A program made the translations under genes and the position numbers. A stretch of 64,000 nucleotides of DNA from Catellatospora bangladeshensis (GTDB taxonomy: Bacteria > Actinomycetota > Actinomycetes > Mycobacteriales > Micromonosporaceae), in the NCBI RefSeq assembly GCF_016862575.1, contig NZ_BONF01000043.1, forward strand, positions 1 to 64,000, in the 5' to 3' direction. A model generated the notes under the pieces. The model was not told where the DNA came from. It saw only the letters and a program-made list of their open reading frames with translations, and did no database searches. Below are positions 50,797-59,279 of this stretch, piece by piece (position 1 is the stretch's first letter; the number at the start of each line of letters is the position of its first letter).

Positions 50797-51741
50797 CTAG
50801 CGGAGGTAGGTGGTTAGCCAGCGGTCGGACTGGTCGAAGAACTGGTCGCGGGCTGGTTGGCGGGAGAGGGTGAGGTCGTGTTTGCCGCCGTCTACGCGGA
50901 CCAGGGTGAGGTGGCGGCCTACGGCGGGGGCCCAGCGCACGATGTGGTCCACGTTGAGGACGGCGTCGGCGTCGTGGGCCTGCTCCGACCAGACGCGCTG
51001 GCGGTAGGAGGCGGTCGAGCAGCCGACGAAGACGGGGACCTTGAGGTCCAGGCCGCGGTGCAGGCGGCGCTGGCCGCTGCGGATCGCGTTCAGCCAGGCC
51101 ACCCGGACCGGGAAGCCGATCACCGGCTTCCAGTCGACGCGGTAGTCCCACTCGCCGTCGTGGTCGCGGTGCAGGCTGCGGCCGTACAGGCCGGGCATCT
51201 TCAGCGGGATCACCCGGTAGGGGGCGCGCTGGGCGAGGGAGCCGACCGCGGACACGGCCGGGCGGCGCATGAACCAGGGCGCGTTGATGTCGAAGAACGG
51301 GCTGTTGAGCAGCAGGCCGTCGACCAGGTTCGCGTCCGCGCGGGCGTCGGCCCACAGGGCGGTGATCAGGCCGCCCGTGGAGTGGGCCGCGACCACCAGC
51401 ATGTCGTGGCCTTCGTCGTCGCGGATGATCCGGGCGGCCTCGTCCAGCTCCGGGAAGTACTCCGACATGCTGCGGGTGAAGTTGGGCGTCTGGTGCGTGA
51501 GCAGGCTGCGGCCGTACTTGCGCAGGTCCAGGGCGTAGAAGTCGTAGCCGCGGGCGACGAAGAAGTCGGCCAGGTGCGTCTGGAAGAAGTAGTCGTTGAA
51601 GCCGTGCACGTAGAGCACCGCGCGCGTGGTGGTGCCGGGCGCCTTCCGGCTGACCAGGGTGGCGACGACCTTGCCCTGGTCGTCGTCGGGCAGCTCGATG
51701 ACGCGCTGGGTGTACGGCTCGCCGAGGATGTCCGTCTGCAC
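50797..51741 (-). CDS. Alpha/beta hydrolase, monoacylglycerol lipase-like
   Basis: The 314-residue protein has the nucleophile elbow AHSTGG (Ser near residue 120), an oxyanion region YVHGFNDYFFQ, and the catalytic His in DGGKHDL near residue 290. It fits the serine aminopeptidase S33/lysophospholipase-like hydrolases. The substrate is unknown. GTG 51741 is the start, and TAACAT lies 6 bases before it on the minus strand, suggesting a leaderless mRNA. There is no signal peptide. Confidence 0.85.
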   Translation of the reverse strand: MQTDILGEPYTQRVIELPDDDQGKVVATLVSRKAPGTTTRAVLYVHGFNDYFFQTHLADFFVARGYDFYALDLRKYGRSLLTHQTPNFTRSMSEYFPELDEAARIIRDDEGHDMLVVAAHSTGGLITALWADARADANLVDGLLLNSPFFDINAPWFMRRPAVSAVGSLAQRAPYRVIPLKMPGLYGRSLHRDHDGEWDYRVDWKPVIGFPVRVAWLNAIRSGQRRLHRGLDLKVPVFVGCSTASYRQRVWSEQAHDADAVLNVDHIVRWAPAVGRHLTLVRVDGGKHDLTLSRQPARDQFFDQSDRWLTTYLR

Positions 51742-51906
51742 GGCGCAATGTTACCGCGAGGTAGGCATGCGCCATAACAGATCAACTTCATGATCAGGCG
51801 GTTATCCCCAACCACGCCTCTGTCCACAGGGCGGGGCCGCAGGCGGTGGTACGCCGCGCCCGGGTGGCGCAACCTCTGCGGTGTCGGACATCGAGAGGAG
51901 AAGGCA

Positions 51907-52563
51907 GTGTTTGACACCCCCATAACCGTGATCGGGAACGTGCTGACCGCGCCGGAGTGGCGGCGCACCAGCCAGTCCGGGCAGCTCGTGGCGAACTTCA
52001 AGGTGGCCTCCACCGCCCGGCGGCTGGACAAGGCGAACAACCGCTGGGTGGACGGCAACAGCCTGCGCGTGCGGGTCAACTGCTGGCGGCGGCTGGCCGA
52101 GGGCGTGGCCAGCTCGATCATGGTGGGCGACCCCGTGGTCGTGGTGGGCCGGCTCTACACCCGCGACTGGATCGACGAGGAGGGCCAGCGCCGGGTGATG
52201 TACGAGGTGGAGGCGGTGGCCGTCGGGCACGACCTGTCCCGGGGCCGGGCGAAGTTCGCCCGCACCAAGCCGAGCACCACGATCAGCGCCGTCGAGGACG
52301 CCGCGGCCGAGGCGCGGGCCGGCGGCGAGGCGACCGTGGCCGCGCCCGACATGCGGGTCGGCCCCGACCCGAACGACCCGCTGTTCGCCGAGGACGACGA
52401 CGCGTCGTTCGGCGGCCCGTTCGACCTGGACGCGGTCGCCTCGCTGCGCGGCGGCGGCCTGCAGGCCGAGCTGGTCGGCGGCGAGCAGGACGCCGACGAG
52501 GACGACGAGGACGACCTCGACGACGACGTGACGGCGCTCGACCGGGTGCCCGTCGCGGCCTGA
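51907..52563 (+). CDS. ssb: Single-stranded DNA-binding protein with atypical tail
   Basis: The 218-residue protein has an N-terminal OB-fold (about 1-108, with [13 protein letters not shown] and [12 protein letters not shown]). A long low-complexity linker and an acidic stretch follow (about 196-210, [13 protein letters not shown]). The C-terminus then ends [11 protein letters not shown], not with the DDxPF tip that recruits repair proteins in canonical SSB. It is therefore an accessory SSB, not the replication one. GTG 51907 is preceded by a strong GAGAGGAGAAGG. Confidence 0.9.
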   Translation: MFDTPITVIGNVLTAPEWRRTSQSGQLVANFKVASTARRLDKANNRWVDGNSLRVRVNCWRRLAEGVASSIMVGDPVVVVGRLYTRDWIDEEGQRRVMYEVEAVAVGHDLSRGRAKFARTKPSTTISAVEDAAAEARAGGEATVAAPDMRVGPDPNDPLFAEDDDASFGGPFDLDAVASLRGGGLQAELVGGEQDADEDDEDDLDDDVTALDRVPVAA

Positions 52564-52578
52564 CCCGGGGAGGGGACA

Positions 52579-52730
52579 CCTCCGGCCCGTCCGTCATCCC
52601 CGTTGATGCGGGCCGGAGGGCTGGTGGCACGCGGTTCGACCGCCGCGTGCCACGGGGGCGGGGCGGCCGGCGGGTGCACTGGGGAGACCGGCCGCCCCGG
52701 CTCTCCGGCACGTCACGGCGTGTCGGAGAG
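52579..52730. repeat. Array of four consecutive stem-loops between ssb and cobQ
   Basis: Four hairpins follow one another. They are 52579-52619 (11-bp stem), 52624-52653 (11-bp stem), 52659-52699 (12-bp stem) and 52701-52730 (12-bp stem with one G-U). All stems are otherwise perfect and together fill the 197-bp gap. The first is probably the ssb terminator. The others have no obvious role. Confidence 0.75.
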
Positions 52731-52760
52731 CACAGCACCGGCTCACCTAGGCTGAGGGAC

Positions 52761-54299
52761 ATGAGCGGGATCTTGATCGCCGGCACGACCTCGGACGCCG
52801 GCAAGAGCGTGCTGACCGCCGGGGTGTGCCGCTGGCTGCACCGGCGCGGCGTGCGGGTGGCCCCGTTCAAGGCGCAGAACATGTCGAACAACTCGGCCGT
52901 GGTGGTCGACGCGCAGGGGCGGGGCGGGGAGATCGGCCGGGCGCAGGCGCTGCAGGCGGTGGCGTGCGGGCTGGAGCCGCAGGTGCGGTTCAACCCGGTG
53001 CTGCTCAAGCCGGGCAGCGACCACACCAGCCAGGTCGTGCTGCTGGGACAGGCGGTCGACCACATCGACGCGGCGAACTTCCGGCGGCTGAAGACCACCA
53101 TGTCCGGGGCCGCCTTCACCGCGTACGACGAGCTGTCCGCCGAGTACGACGTGGTGGTGTGCGAGGGGGCGGGCAGTCCCGCCGAGATCAACCTGCGCGA
53201 CCACGACTACGTGAACATGGGCCTGGCCCGGCACGGGCAGATGCCCACGATCGTGGTCGGCGACATCGACCGCGGCGGCGTGTTCGCCGCGATGTTCGGC
53301 ACCGTGGCCCTGCTCGATCCCGAGGACCAGGCGCTGGTCGCGGGCTTCGTGGTGAACAAGTTCCGCGGCTCGCGGGCGCTGCTCCAGCCCGGCCTCGACA
53401 TGATCGAGTCGGCCACCGGGCGGACCGTGTACGGCGTGCTGCCGTTCGATGTGGACCTGTGGCTCGACGCCGAGGACGCGCTCGCGTACGGGCGGGTGCT
53501 CGGCCGGCCCGGCCCGGCGCGGGGGAGCGAGTGGCTGCGGGTGGCCGTGGTGCGGCTGCCGCACATCTCCAACGCCACCGACGCCGAGGCGCTGGCCTGC
53601 GAGCCGGGGGTGAGCGTGCGGCTGACCGTCGAGCCCGGCGAGCTGGCCGACGCCGATCTGGTGGTGCTGCCGGGCACCAAGGCGACCGTGGACGACCTGC
53701 GCTGGCTGCGCGAGACCGGCCTCGACCAGGCGGTGCTCGCGCACGCCCGCGCGGGCAGGCCGCTGCTCGGCATCTGCGGCGGCTTCCAGATGCTCGCCGA
53801 GCAGATCACCGACGAGGTGGAGAGCCGCCGCGGCGAGGTGCCCGGCCTCGGCCTGCTGCCGGTGCGGATCGCGTTCGCGGCGGACAAGACCCTGGCCCGG
53901 CCCGCCGGGCAGGCGCTCGGCGCGGACGTACGCGGGTACGAGATCCATCACGGCCGGGTGGCGCACCGCGCGCCCGAGCTGCAAGCGCTGATCACGCTGC
54001 CCGGCGGGGAGACCGAGGGCGCGGTCGCCGGGAACGTGTTCGGCACCCACTGGCACGGCGCGTTCGAGTCCGACGATTTCCGCCGCCGGTTCCTGACCCA
54101 CGCGGCCGGGCTGGCCGGGCGGCACGGCTTCGCCGTCGCGCCGGACACGAGCTTCGCCGCGCTGCGCGAGGCCACCGTGGACCGGCTCGGCGACCTGGTC
54201 GAGGAGCACCTCGACACCGACGCCCTGTGGCGGCTCGTGGAGAAGGGCGCCCCGCCCGGCCTGCCGTTCCTGCCGCCCGGCGCGCCAGCTCTGGCATGA
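52761..54299 (+). CDS. cobQ: Cobyric acid synthase
   Basis: The 512-residue enzyme amidates four carboxyl side chains of adenosylcobyrinic a,c-diamide using glutamine and ATP. The N-terminal synthetase domain has the P-loop GTTSDAGKS (8-16) and [10 protein letters not shown]. The C-terminal glutamine amidotransferase domain has the nucleophile Cys in GICGGFQML and His in GTHWHG. ATG 52761 lies 6 bases after TAGGCT, a leaderless-type layout. No B12 riboswitch precedes it. The next gene overlaps by ATGA. Confidence 0.95.
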   Translation: MSGILIAGTTSDAGKSVLTAGVCRWLHRRGVRVAPFKAQNMSNNSAVVVDAQGRGGEIGRAQALQAVACGLEPQVRFNPVLLKPGSDHTSQVVLLGQAVDHIDAANFRRLKTTMSGAAFTAYDELSAEYDVVVCEGAGSPAEINLRDHDYVNMGLARHGQMPTIVVGDIDRGGVFAAMFGTVALLDPEDQALVAGFVVNKFRGSRALLQPGLDMIESATGRTVYGVLPFDVDLWLDAEDALAYGRVLGRPGPARGSEWLRVAVVRLPHISNATDAEALACEPGVSVRLTVEPGELADADLVVLPGTKATVDDLRWLRETGLDQAVLAHARAGRPLLGICGGFQMLAEQITDEVESRRGEVPGLGLLPVRIAFAADKTLARPAGQALGADVRGYEIHHGRVAHRAPELQALITLPGGETEGAVAGNVFGTHWHGAFESDDFRRRFLTHAAGLAGRHGFAVAPDTSFAALREATVDRLGDLVEEHLDTDALWRLVEKGAPPGLPFLPPGAPALA

Positions 54300-54859
54300 G
54301 CGAGCAGGCACGCGAGGACGTGACGATGCTGCTCGCCGCGCCGCCCCGGCTGGGGCGCAGCAGGCTGGTGCTGGTCGACGGGCCGAGCGGGGCGGGCAAG
54401 ACGTTCTACGCCGGGCGGCTCGCCGAGGACCTGTCCGGCAGCGGGCGGAGCGTGGCCACCGTGCACACCGACGACCTGCTCGACGGCTGGGACGACCAGT
54501 TCACCTACTGGTCGCGGCTGGAGCGGCAGGTGCTCGCGCCGATCCGGCACGGCGCGCCGGGCGGGTACCACCCGTACGACTGGCACCTGCGGCGCTTCGG
54601 CACCGAGTGGGTGACGGTGTGGCCCGCCGACGTGGTGCTCGTCGAGGGCGTGGGCTGCGGCCGGGCCGAGGGCCGGGCCTGGGCCAGCCTGACCGTCTAC
54701 GTGTACGCCCCGGCGGCGGTGCGCCGCGCACGCAGCATCGTGCGCGACGGGCCCGCGATGCAGCCGGCGCTGCGGGAGTGGCGACGCCGCGAGGCGATCC
54801 ACTTCGCCGCCGACGCCACCGCGCTCCAGGCCGACCTGCGCATCGACGGCTCGGCCTGA
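54296..54859 (+). CDS. Uridine kinase-like P-loop NTPase
   Basis: The 187-residue protein has Walker A GPSGAGKT (29-36), a [11 protein letters not shown] segment like the substrate loop of uridine/pantothenate kinases, and VVLVEGVG (Walker B-like). It most resembles actinobacterial uridine kinase-like proteins. The substrate is unproven. ATG 54296 overlaps the cobQ stop codon. It is not CobU, which would have a different motif set, so a direct role in cobalamin assembly is unlikely despite co-transcription. Confidence 0.75.
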   Translation: MSEQAREDVTMLLAAPPRLGRSRLVLVDGPSGAGKTFYAGRLAEDLSGSGRSVATVHTDDLLDGWDDQFTYWSRLERQVLAPIRHGAPGGYHPYDWHLRRFGTEWVTVWPADVVLVEGVGCGRAEGRAWASLTVYVYAPAAVRRARSIVRDGPAMQPALREWRRREAIHFAADATALQADLRIDGSA

Positions 54860-54929
54860 GCGGGGTGCACCCGCCGCGAACAACCAGGTCGCCGTGCGGG
54901 TGACCGGGCGCCGTGACAGGATCATCGTC

Positions 54930-56303
54930 ATGACGACCCTCACTGTTGATCAGCTGCGCGCTGCGATCGAGCGCGAGCTGCCGGGGGTACGGGCCGACCT
55001 CGAGGCGCTCGTACGCATCCCCGGCATCGCCTTCGACGGCTTCGACTTCGCCCCGCTGGAGCGCTCGGCCCAGGCCGTCGCCGAACTGATGCGCGGTGTC
55101 GGGCTCGACGTGCAGGTCAGCCGGATCGGCGACGGGCACCCCGCGGTCATCGGCCGCCGCCCGGCCCCGCCCGGCGCGCCGACGGTCCTGCTCTACGCCC
55201 ACCACGACGTCCAGCCGGTGGGCGACCTGAGCAAGTGGGAGTCCGAGCCGTTCGAGCCGACCGAGCGCGACGGCCGCCTCTACGGCCGCGGCGCCGCCGA
55301 CGACAAGGCCGGCGTCATGGCGCACATCGCCGCGCTGCGCGCCTTCGGCTGCGGCACCGACGACGACCGGCTGCCGCTCGGCGTGGTCGTGTTCGTCGAG
55401 GGCGAGGAGGAGTTCGGCTCCGACTCGCTGCCCGGCCTGCTGGCCAAGCACTCCGAGGAGCTGGCCGCCGACGTCATCGTCATCGCGGACTCCGGCAACT
55501 GGGACATCGGCGTGCCCGCGCTCACCACCTCGCTGCGCGGCATCGTCAACAGCTTCGTCGACGTGCAGGTGCTGCACTCCGCCGTGCACAGCGGCATGTT
55601 CGGCGGTGTCGTGCCCGACGCGCTGACCGTGCTCTGCCGCCTGCTGGCCACGCTGCACGACGAGAACGGTGACGTGGCGGTGCAGGGCCTGGTCAGCGGG
55701 CAGGCCGCGCCGCTGGACTACCCGGTGGACCGGTTCCGGGCCGAGGCGGGGGTGATCGACGGCGTCGAGCTGATCGGCACCGGCCGCATCGTCGACCGCA
55801 TGTGGACCAAGCCGTCCCTGTCGGTGCTCGGCATCGACGCCCCGCGCACCGCCGAGGCGCCGAACGCGCTGGTCCCGTCGGCGCGCGCCAAGCTGAGCAT
55901 GCGGCTGGCGCCGGGCGACGACCCGAAGTCGGCGTACCAGGCGCTGATCGCGCACCTGGAGAAGCACGTGCCGTGGGGCGCGAAGGTCAGCTTCGAGTTC
56001 GAGCACGACGGCAACCCGTGCGTGATCGACGCCACCGGCAAGTACTTCGACGCCGCGCGGGCCGCGTTCACCACCGCGTGGGACGGTACCGAGCCGGTCG
56101 AGATCGGCGTCGGCGGCTCGATCCCGTTCATCGCCACCTTCCAGGAGATGTTCCCGAACGCGTCGATCCTGGTCACCGGCGTGGAGGACCCGCACGCCAA
56201 GGCGCACGGCCCGAACGAGAGCCTGCACCTGGGCGAGTTCGCACGGGTCTGCCTCGCCGAGGCCCTGCTGCTGCACAACGTGGCCGCCGCCGCGGCCGCC
56301 TGA
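54930..56303 (+). CDS. M20-family dipeptidase
   Basis: The 457-residue metallopeptidase has the first metal motif YAHHDVQP, the bridging Asp in GRGAADDKAG, the general base in EGEEEFGS, and a late GVEDPHAKAHGPNESL. These match the CNDP/DapE-like M20 dipeptidases. It hydrolyses small peptides in the cytosol. ATG 54930 is preferred over an earlier GTG. The gene is separate from the cobQ operon by about 70 bases and ends at a strong hairpin. Confidence 0.92.
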   Translation: MTTLTVDQLRAAIERELPGVRADLEALVRIPGIAFDGFDFAPLERSAQAVAELMRGVGLDVQVSRIGDGHPAVIGRRPAPPGAPTVLLYAHHDVQPVGDLSKWESEPFEPTERDGRLYGRGAADDKAGVMAHIAALRAFGCGTDDDRLPLGVVVFVEGEEEFGSDSLPGLLAKHSEELAADVIVIADSGNWDIGVPALTTSLRGIVNSFVDVQVLHSAVHSGMFGGVVPDALTVLCRLLATLHDENGDVAVQGLVSGQAAPLDYPVDRFRAEAGVIDGVELIGTGRIVDRMWTKPSLSVLGIDAPRTAEAPNALVPSARAKLSMRLAPGDDPKSAYQALIAHLEKHVPWGAKVSFEFEHDGNPCVIDATGKYFDAARAAFTTAWDGTEPVEIGVGGSIPFIATFQEMFPNASILVTGVEDPHAKAHGPNESLHLGEFARVCLAEALLLHNVAAAAAA

Positions 56304-56311
56304 CCTGCCCC

Positions 56312-56376
56312 GGACCGCCCACCGCTCCCGCCCACCGGCGCGGGACCGGTGGGCGGTCCTCATTCCGTTCGGAATG
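56312..56376. terminator. Double hairpin between convergent genes
   Basis: A 13-bp perfect stem (56312-56324 with 56347-56359) is followed by CATTCC-GTTC-GGAATG (56361-56376). They separate the M20 peptidase gene from the convergent proline-rich protein gene. Confidence 0.75.
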
Positions 56377-56384
56377 GGGGAGGT

Positions 56385-57602
56385 TCAGAGGGCGGCCAGG
56401 GAGCGTACGTAGTTGACCTGGGCGTGGATGTGGGCGACCACGCGCTGGTCGGTGACGGGGATGCGCGCGACGTACTGGCGGTTGCCGTTGGTGATCATCA
56501 CCTGGACCGTGCCGGTGTAGCGGGTCTCCTTGGCCAGCAGGAAGAACAGGCTCAGGAAGCAGAGCAGGAAGAACAGCAGCACCGCGCAGACCACGGCCCA
56601 GGTGGGGATGCGCTGGCGGCTGTGCCACTGGTCGCTCACCGCCCACTGCGAGCCGCGCAGCGGGATGTCGCCGGTCGGCGTGTGGATCGTGGTCGAGGTG
56701 ACCCGTACCTCGCCGAGCTGCACCAGCACCGCCCCGGGACCGGCGGCGGGCTGGGCCGGCGGGGCGGGCTGCACGCGTGGCGCCGGAGCCGGGGTCTGCG
56801 GCCGCTGCAGGCGTGGCGGCGCGGGCTGCGTCACCGGCGCGGGCTGCCGCGCGACCGGCGGCGCCGGGGCCACGGGCGGCGCGGACACGATCGGGGGCAC
56901 CGGGGCTGATGCCACGGGCGGCGCGGAGGCGACCGGCGGTACCGGGGCTGAGGCCACCGGCGGCGGGTAGGCCACCGGCGGCACCGGGGCTGACGCCACC
57001 GGCGGGGCCGGCGCGACAGGGGGCACCGAAGAAACCGGTGGGGCGTAGGCGACCGGCGGTACAGGTGTCGAGGACACACGCGGCGCGGGTGCGACCGGCG
57101 GAGTCGAGGCGGACACGGAGGACCGGCCGACGGGCGGCGCCGACGACACGGGCGGACCCGATACGGCGGGCGGAGCTGATACGACGGGCGGAGCCGATGC
57201 CGACACGGGCGGTGCCGAGGCCACGGGCGGTGTCGGGGCCACGGGAGGGGTGTACGGCACCGTCGGCGACGGGTCGACGGCGACCGTCGGCTCGGCCGCG
57301 ATCGGCGGAGTCGCCTGCGGGGCCGGGGGAGCCGAGGTGACCGGAGGCGCGGCCAGGTAGACGACCGGGGCCGTGGGCATCGCGTCGGCGGCCGGGGCGA
57401 TGCGCTGTGTCGGCTCCGCGGGCGGGGTGATGCGCTGTGTCGGCTCCGCGGGCGGGGCGGGCAGCTTCGCCTGGGCCTTGTCGGGCGCTTCGGCGCGGGC
57501 GCGAGCGCCGAAGGCGGCCAGCGGCTCGGTCGGCAGTGGCAGGGTCGGCGGCAGGTCGCGGTGGTCGGGCTGGTCGGGCTGCTCGTCGGTCACACCCGGC
57601 AC
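56385..57602 (-). CDS. Proline-rich repeat protein with C-terminal membrane segment
   Basis: The 405-residue protein has about 230 residues of low-complexity Pro/Val/Ala sequence (about 45-275), built from PPVAS/PPVAPAP-type repeats. A short beta-rich domain follows (VQLGEVRVTSTTIHTPTGDIPL). Then comes one transmembrane helix (about 337-362) and a C-terminal domain with VQVMITNGNRQYVARIPV and INYVRS-like end. No family is recognised for the C-terminal domain. The N-terminus is cytosolic by charge. GTG 57602 or 57590 could be the start. The surf1-like gene ends 8 bases upstream, so they are co-transcribed. Confidence 0.7.
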   Translation of the reverse strand: MPGVTDEQPDQPDHRDLPPTLPLPTEPLAAFGARARAEAPDKAQAKLPAPPAEPTQRITPPAEPTQRIAPAADAMPTAPVVYLAAPPVTSAPPAPQATPPIAAEPTVAVDPSPTVPYTPPVAPTPPVASAPPVSASAPPVVSAPPAVSGPPVSSAPPVGRSSVSASTPPVAPAPRVSSTPVPPVAYAPPVSSVPPVAPAPPVASAPVPPVAYPPPVASAPVPPVASAPPVASAPVPPIVSAPPVAPAPPVARQPAPVTQPAPPRLQRPQTPAPAPRVQPAPPAQPAAGPGAVLVQLGEVRVTSTTIHTPTGDIPLRGSQWAVSDQWHSRQRIPTWAVVCAVLLFFLLCFLSLFFLLAKETRYTGTVQVMITNGNRQYVARIPVTDQRVVAHIHAQVNYVRSLAAL

Positions 57603-57610
57603 GATATCGG

Positions 57611-58495
57611 CTAGGCGCCTGCGGGGCTCCCGGCAGGCGCGGTCGGCTTCTGGTCGCCCGATCCGTCCGATCCGAACGGTTCGCCGGTGCCGGCCGCCGC
57701 GTCCGGGTCGTCGGCGTCCGGGTCGGGTCCGGCGGCCGCCCGCTCCGCGGCCTCCTGGCGCAGGTCACGGCGGGCGAGGTAACCCACGCCGACCAGCGCG
57801 CCGGCCGCGAAGATCCACCACTGGACGGCGTACCCGAGGTTGAGCCAGTCGTTCTCGTGGCCGACCGTGACGGCGGTGAGGCCCTGCGCGCCGGGGGTGT
57901 CCTGGTCGGCGAGCACGTACGCGCCGAGCACCGGGTAGGGCAGCCGCTCGGCGATGGCGGGCACCCCGACGCGGCGGGTCTCCCAGCGGCCGTTGCGCTG
58001 GTCGACGGCGCCCGCGCCGGACTCGGTCAGGTGCACCCGGCCGACCACGGTGACGGTGCCGGCGGGCGCGGTTGGGTAGTCGGGGGCGACGGTGATGCCG
58101 TCGGGGTGGGGCGGCACCCAGCCGCGGTCGACCAGCAGCGCCGAGCCGTCGGCCAGCAGCAGCGGGGTGAGCACCTCGTAGCCGACCTGGCCGTCGACGG
58201 TGCGGTTGCGGATCAGGATCTCCTGGGCCGCGTCGTACCGGCCTGTCGCGGTGACCCGGGTCCAGGCGCGGTCCTCGCCGGGCCCCGGTGCGGCGCCGCG
58301 CCCGGACGGGGCGGGGGCCAGCACGTCGCCGACGGGCACCGGGTTCACCACGGTGCTGGCGTCGATGCGGTCGTTGATCGCGCTGCGCAGCTCGTAGCGG
58401 CCCCACTGCCAGCGGCCCAGCAGCACCATCACGAAGGAGGCGAGCAGGGCGAGGGCGAAGACGGTGAGCCAGCGTCGGGTCAGGAGGGCGCGCAC
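57611..58495 (-). CDS. SURF1-family cytochrome oxidase assembly protein
   Basis: The 294-residue protein has two transmembrane helices (about 10-28 and 219-238) flanking an extracytoplasmic domain, the SURF1 layout. LGRWQWGR follows the first helix. LLVDRGWVP lies in the domain, and YAVQWWIFA begins the second helix. SURF1 helps insert heme a into cytochrome c oxidase. The C-terminal 50 residues are acidic and disordered, which is common in actinobacterial members. It is divergent from the GNAT gene. Confidence 0.9.
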   Translation of the reverse strand: MRALLTRRWLTVFALALLASFVMVLLGRWQWGRYELRSAINDRIDASTVVNPVPVGDVLAPAPSGRGAAPGPGEDRAWTRVTATGRYDAAQEILIRNRTVDGQVGYEVLTPLLLADGSALLVDRGWVPPHPDGITVAPDYPTAPAGTVTVVGRVHLTESGAGAVDQRNGRWETRRVGVPAIAERLPYPVLGAYVLADQDTPGAQGLTAVTVGHENDWLNLGYAVQWWIFAAGALVGVGYLARRDLRQEAAERAAAGPDPDADDPDAAAGTGEPFGSDGSGDQKPTAPAGSPAGA

Positions 58496-58626
58496 CCGGG
58501 CAGTCTACCCAGGCCCTGAGCTGTGAGTTCTATCACGGACGAGTGGTGGAACGGTCACTCGGGCGTCCGGACGACCCAGCGGGTATGGTGCAGCTTCGGA
58601 CAGCGCCGTCACTTCTGGAGTCCCGT

Positions 58627-59226
58627 ATGTCTGGCAATCCCATTCCCGGCAACGCCGGGCTGGGCAACCTCGCCGTACGCCGCTTCCCGACGCTCACCGT
58701 GCAGACGCCGCGGCTGGACGTGCGCCCGCTGACGGCGGCCGACGCCGATCCGGTGACCGAGATCTTCGCGGACAAGCAGACGCAGCGCTGGCTGCCGTTC
58801 CCGAAGGAGTTCGGGCAGATCGACGGGCGCTCGTGGTGCACCGAGATGGCGGGGGAGCGCCGCGACAGCGGCATGGGCGACCACTACGGCATCGTGCGGC
58901 GCGAGGACCAGCGGCTGGTCGGCTGCCTGTGGACCAAGCGGACCGACTGGGTGGGCCGGGTCACCGAGATCTCGTACGCCGTCTCGCCGGACGTGCGCGG
59001 GCTGGGCATCGCGCCGGAGGCGGTGGACGTGCTGACCCTGGCGCTGGTGCTGGAGCACGGGTTCCAGCGCATCGAGCTGCGGGTCGCGCCGGGCAACACC
59101 GCCTCGCGCCGGGTGGCCGAGAAGGCGGGCTTCACCTACGAGGGCCTGCTGCGCAACGCGGGCTACGTGCACAGCGGCCGGGTGGACCTGGAGGTCTGGT
59201 CGATAGTGGCCGCCGACCTGCGCTGA
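58627..59226 (+). CDS. GNAT acetyltransferase, RimJ/RimL type
   Basis: The 199-residue protein has the GNAT core. RLDVRPLTAADAD begins the fold and SPDVRGLGIAPEAVDVL is motif A (acetyl-CoA pyrophosphate loop). ELRVAPGNTASRRVAEKAGFTYEG is the motif B region. It most resembles RimJ/RimL N-terminal acetyltransferases. ATG 58627 is chosen. A -10-like TATGGT at 58584-58589 would give a leader of about 30 bases. A strong bidirectional terminator follows. Confidence 0.88.
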   Translation: MSGNPIPGNAGLGNLAVRRFPTLTVQTPRLDVRPLTAADADPVTEIFADKQTQRWLPFPKEFGQIDGRSWCTEMAGERRDSGMGDHYGIVRREDQRLVGCLWTKRTDWVGRVTEISYAVSPDVRGLGIAPEAVDVLTLALVLEHGFQRIELRVAPGNTASRRVAEKAGFTYEGLLRNAGYVHSGRVDLEVWSIVAADLR

Positions 59227-59233
59227 GCGCATA

Positions 59234-59269
59234 CGAGAAGGGCCCCGCCGCTCGGCGGGGCCCTTCTCG
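59234..59269. terminator. Bidirectional terminator between convergent genes
   Basis: A perfect 17-bp stem (59234-59250 with 59253-59269) with a tight loop lies between the GNAT gene and the convergent penicillin-binding protein gene. Confidence 0.9.
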
Positions 59270-59279
59270 GTGAGCCGTC

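Noticed and set aside
52564-52760. Cobalamin riboswitch before cobQ
   Set aside because: The gap holds four hairpins but none of the conserved B12-box sequences seen at 27845-27960.
54296-54859. CobU/CobP cobinamide kinase
   Set aside because: The P-loop and downstream motifs fit uridine kinase-like proteins. No CobU guanylyltransferase motif is seen, so the cobQ linkage was not taken as proof of function.
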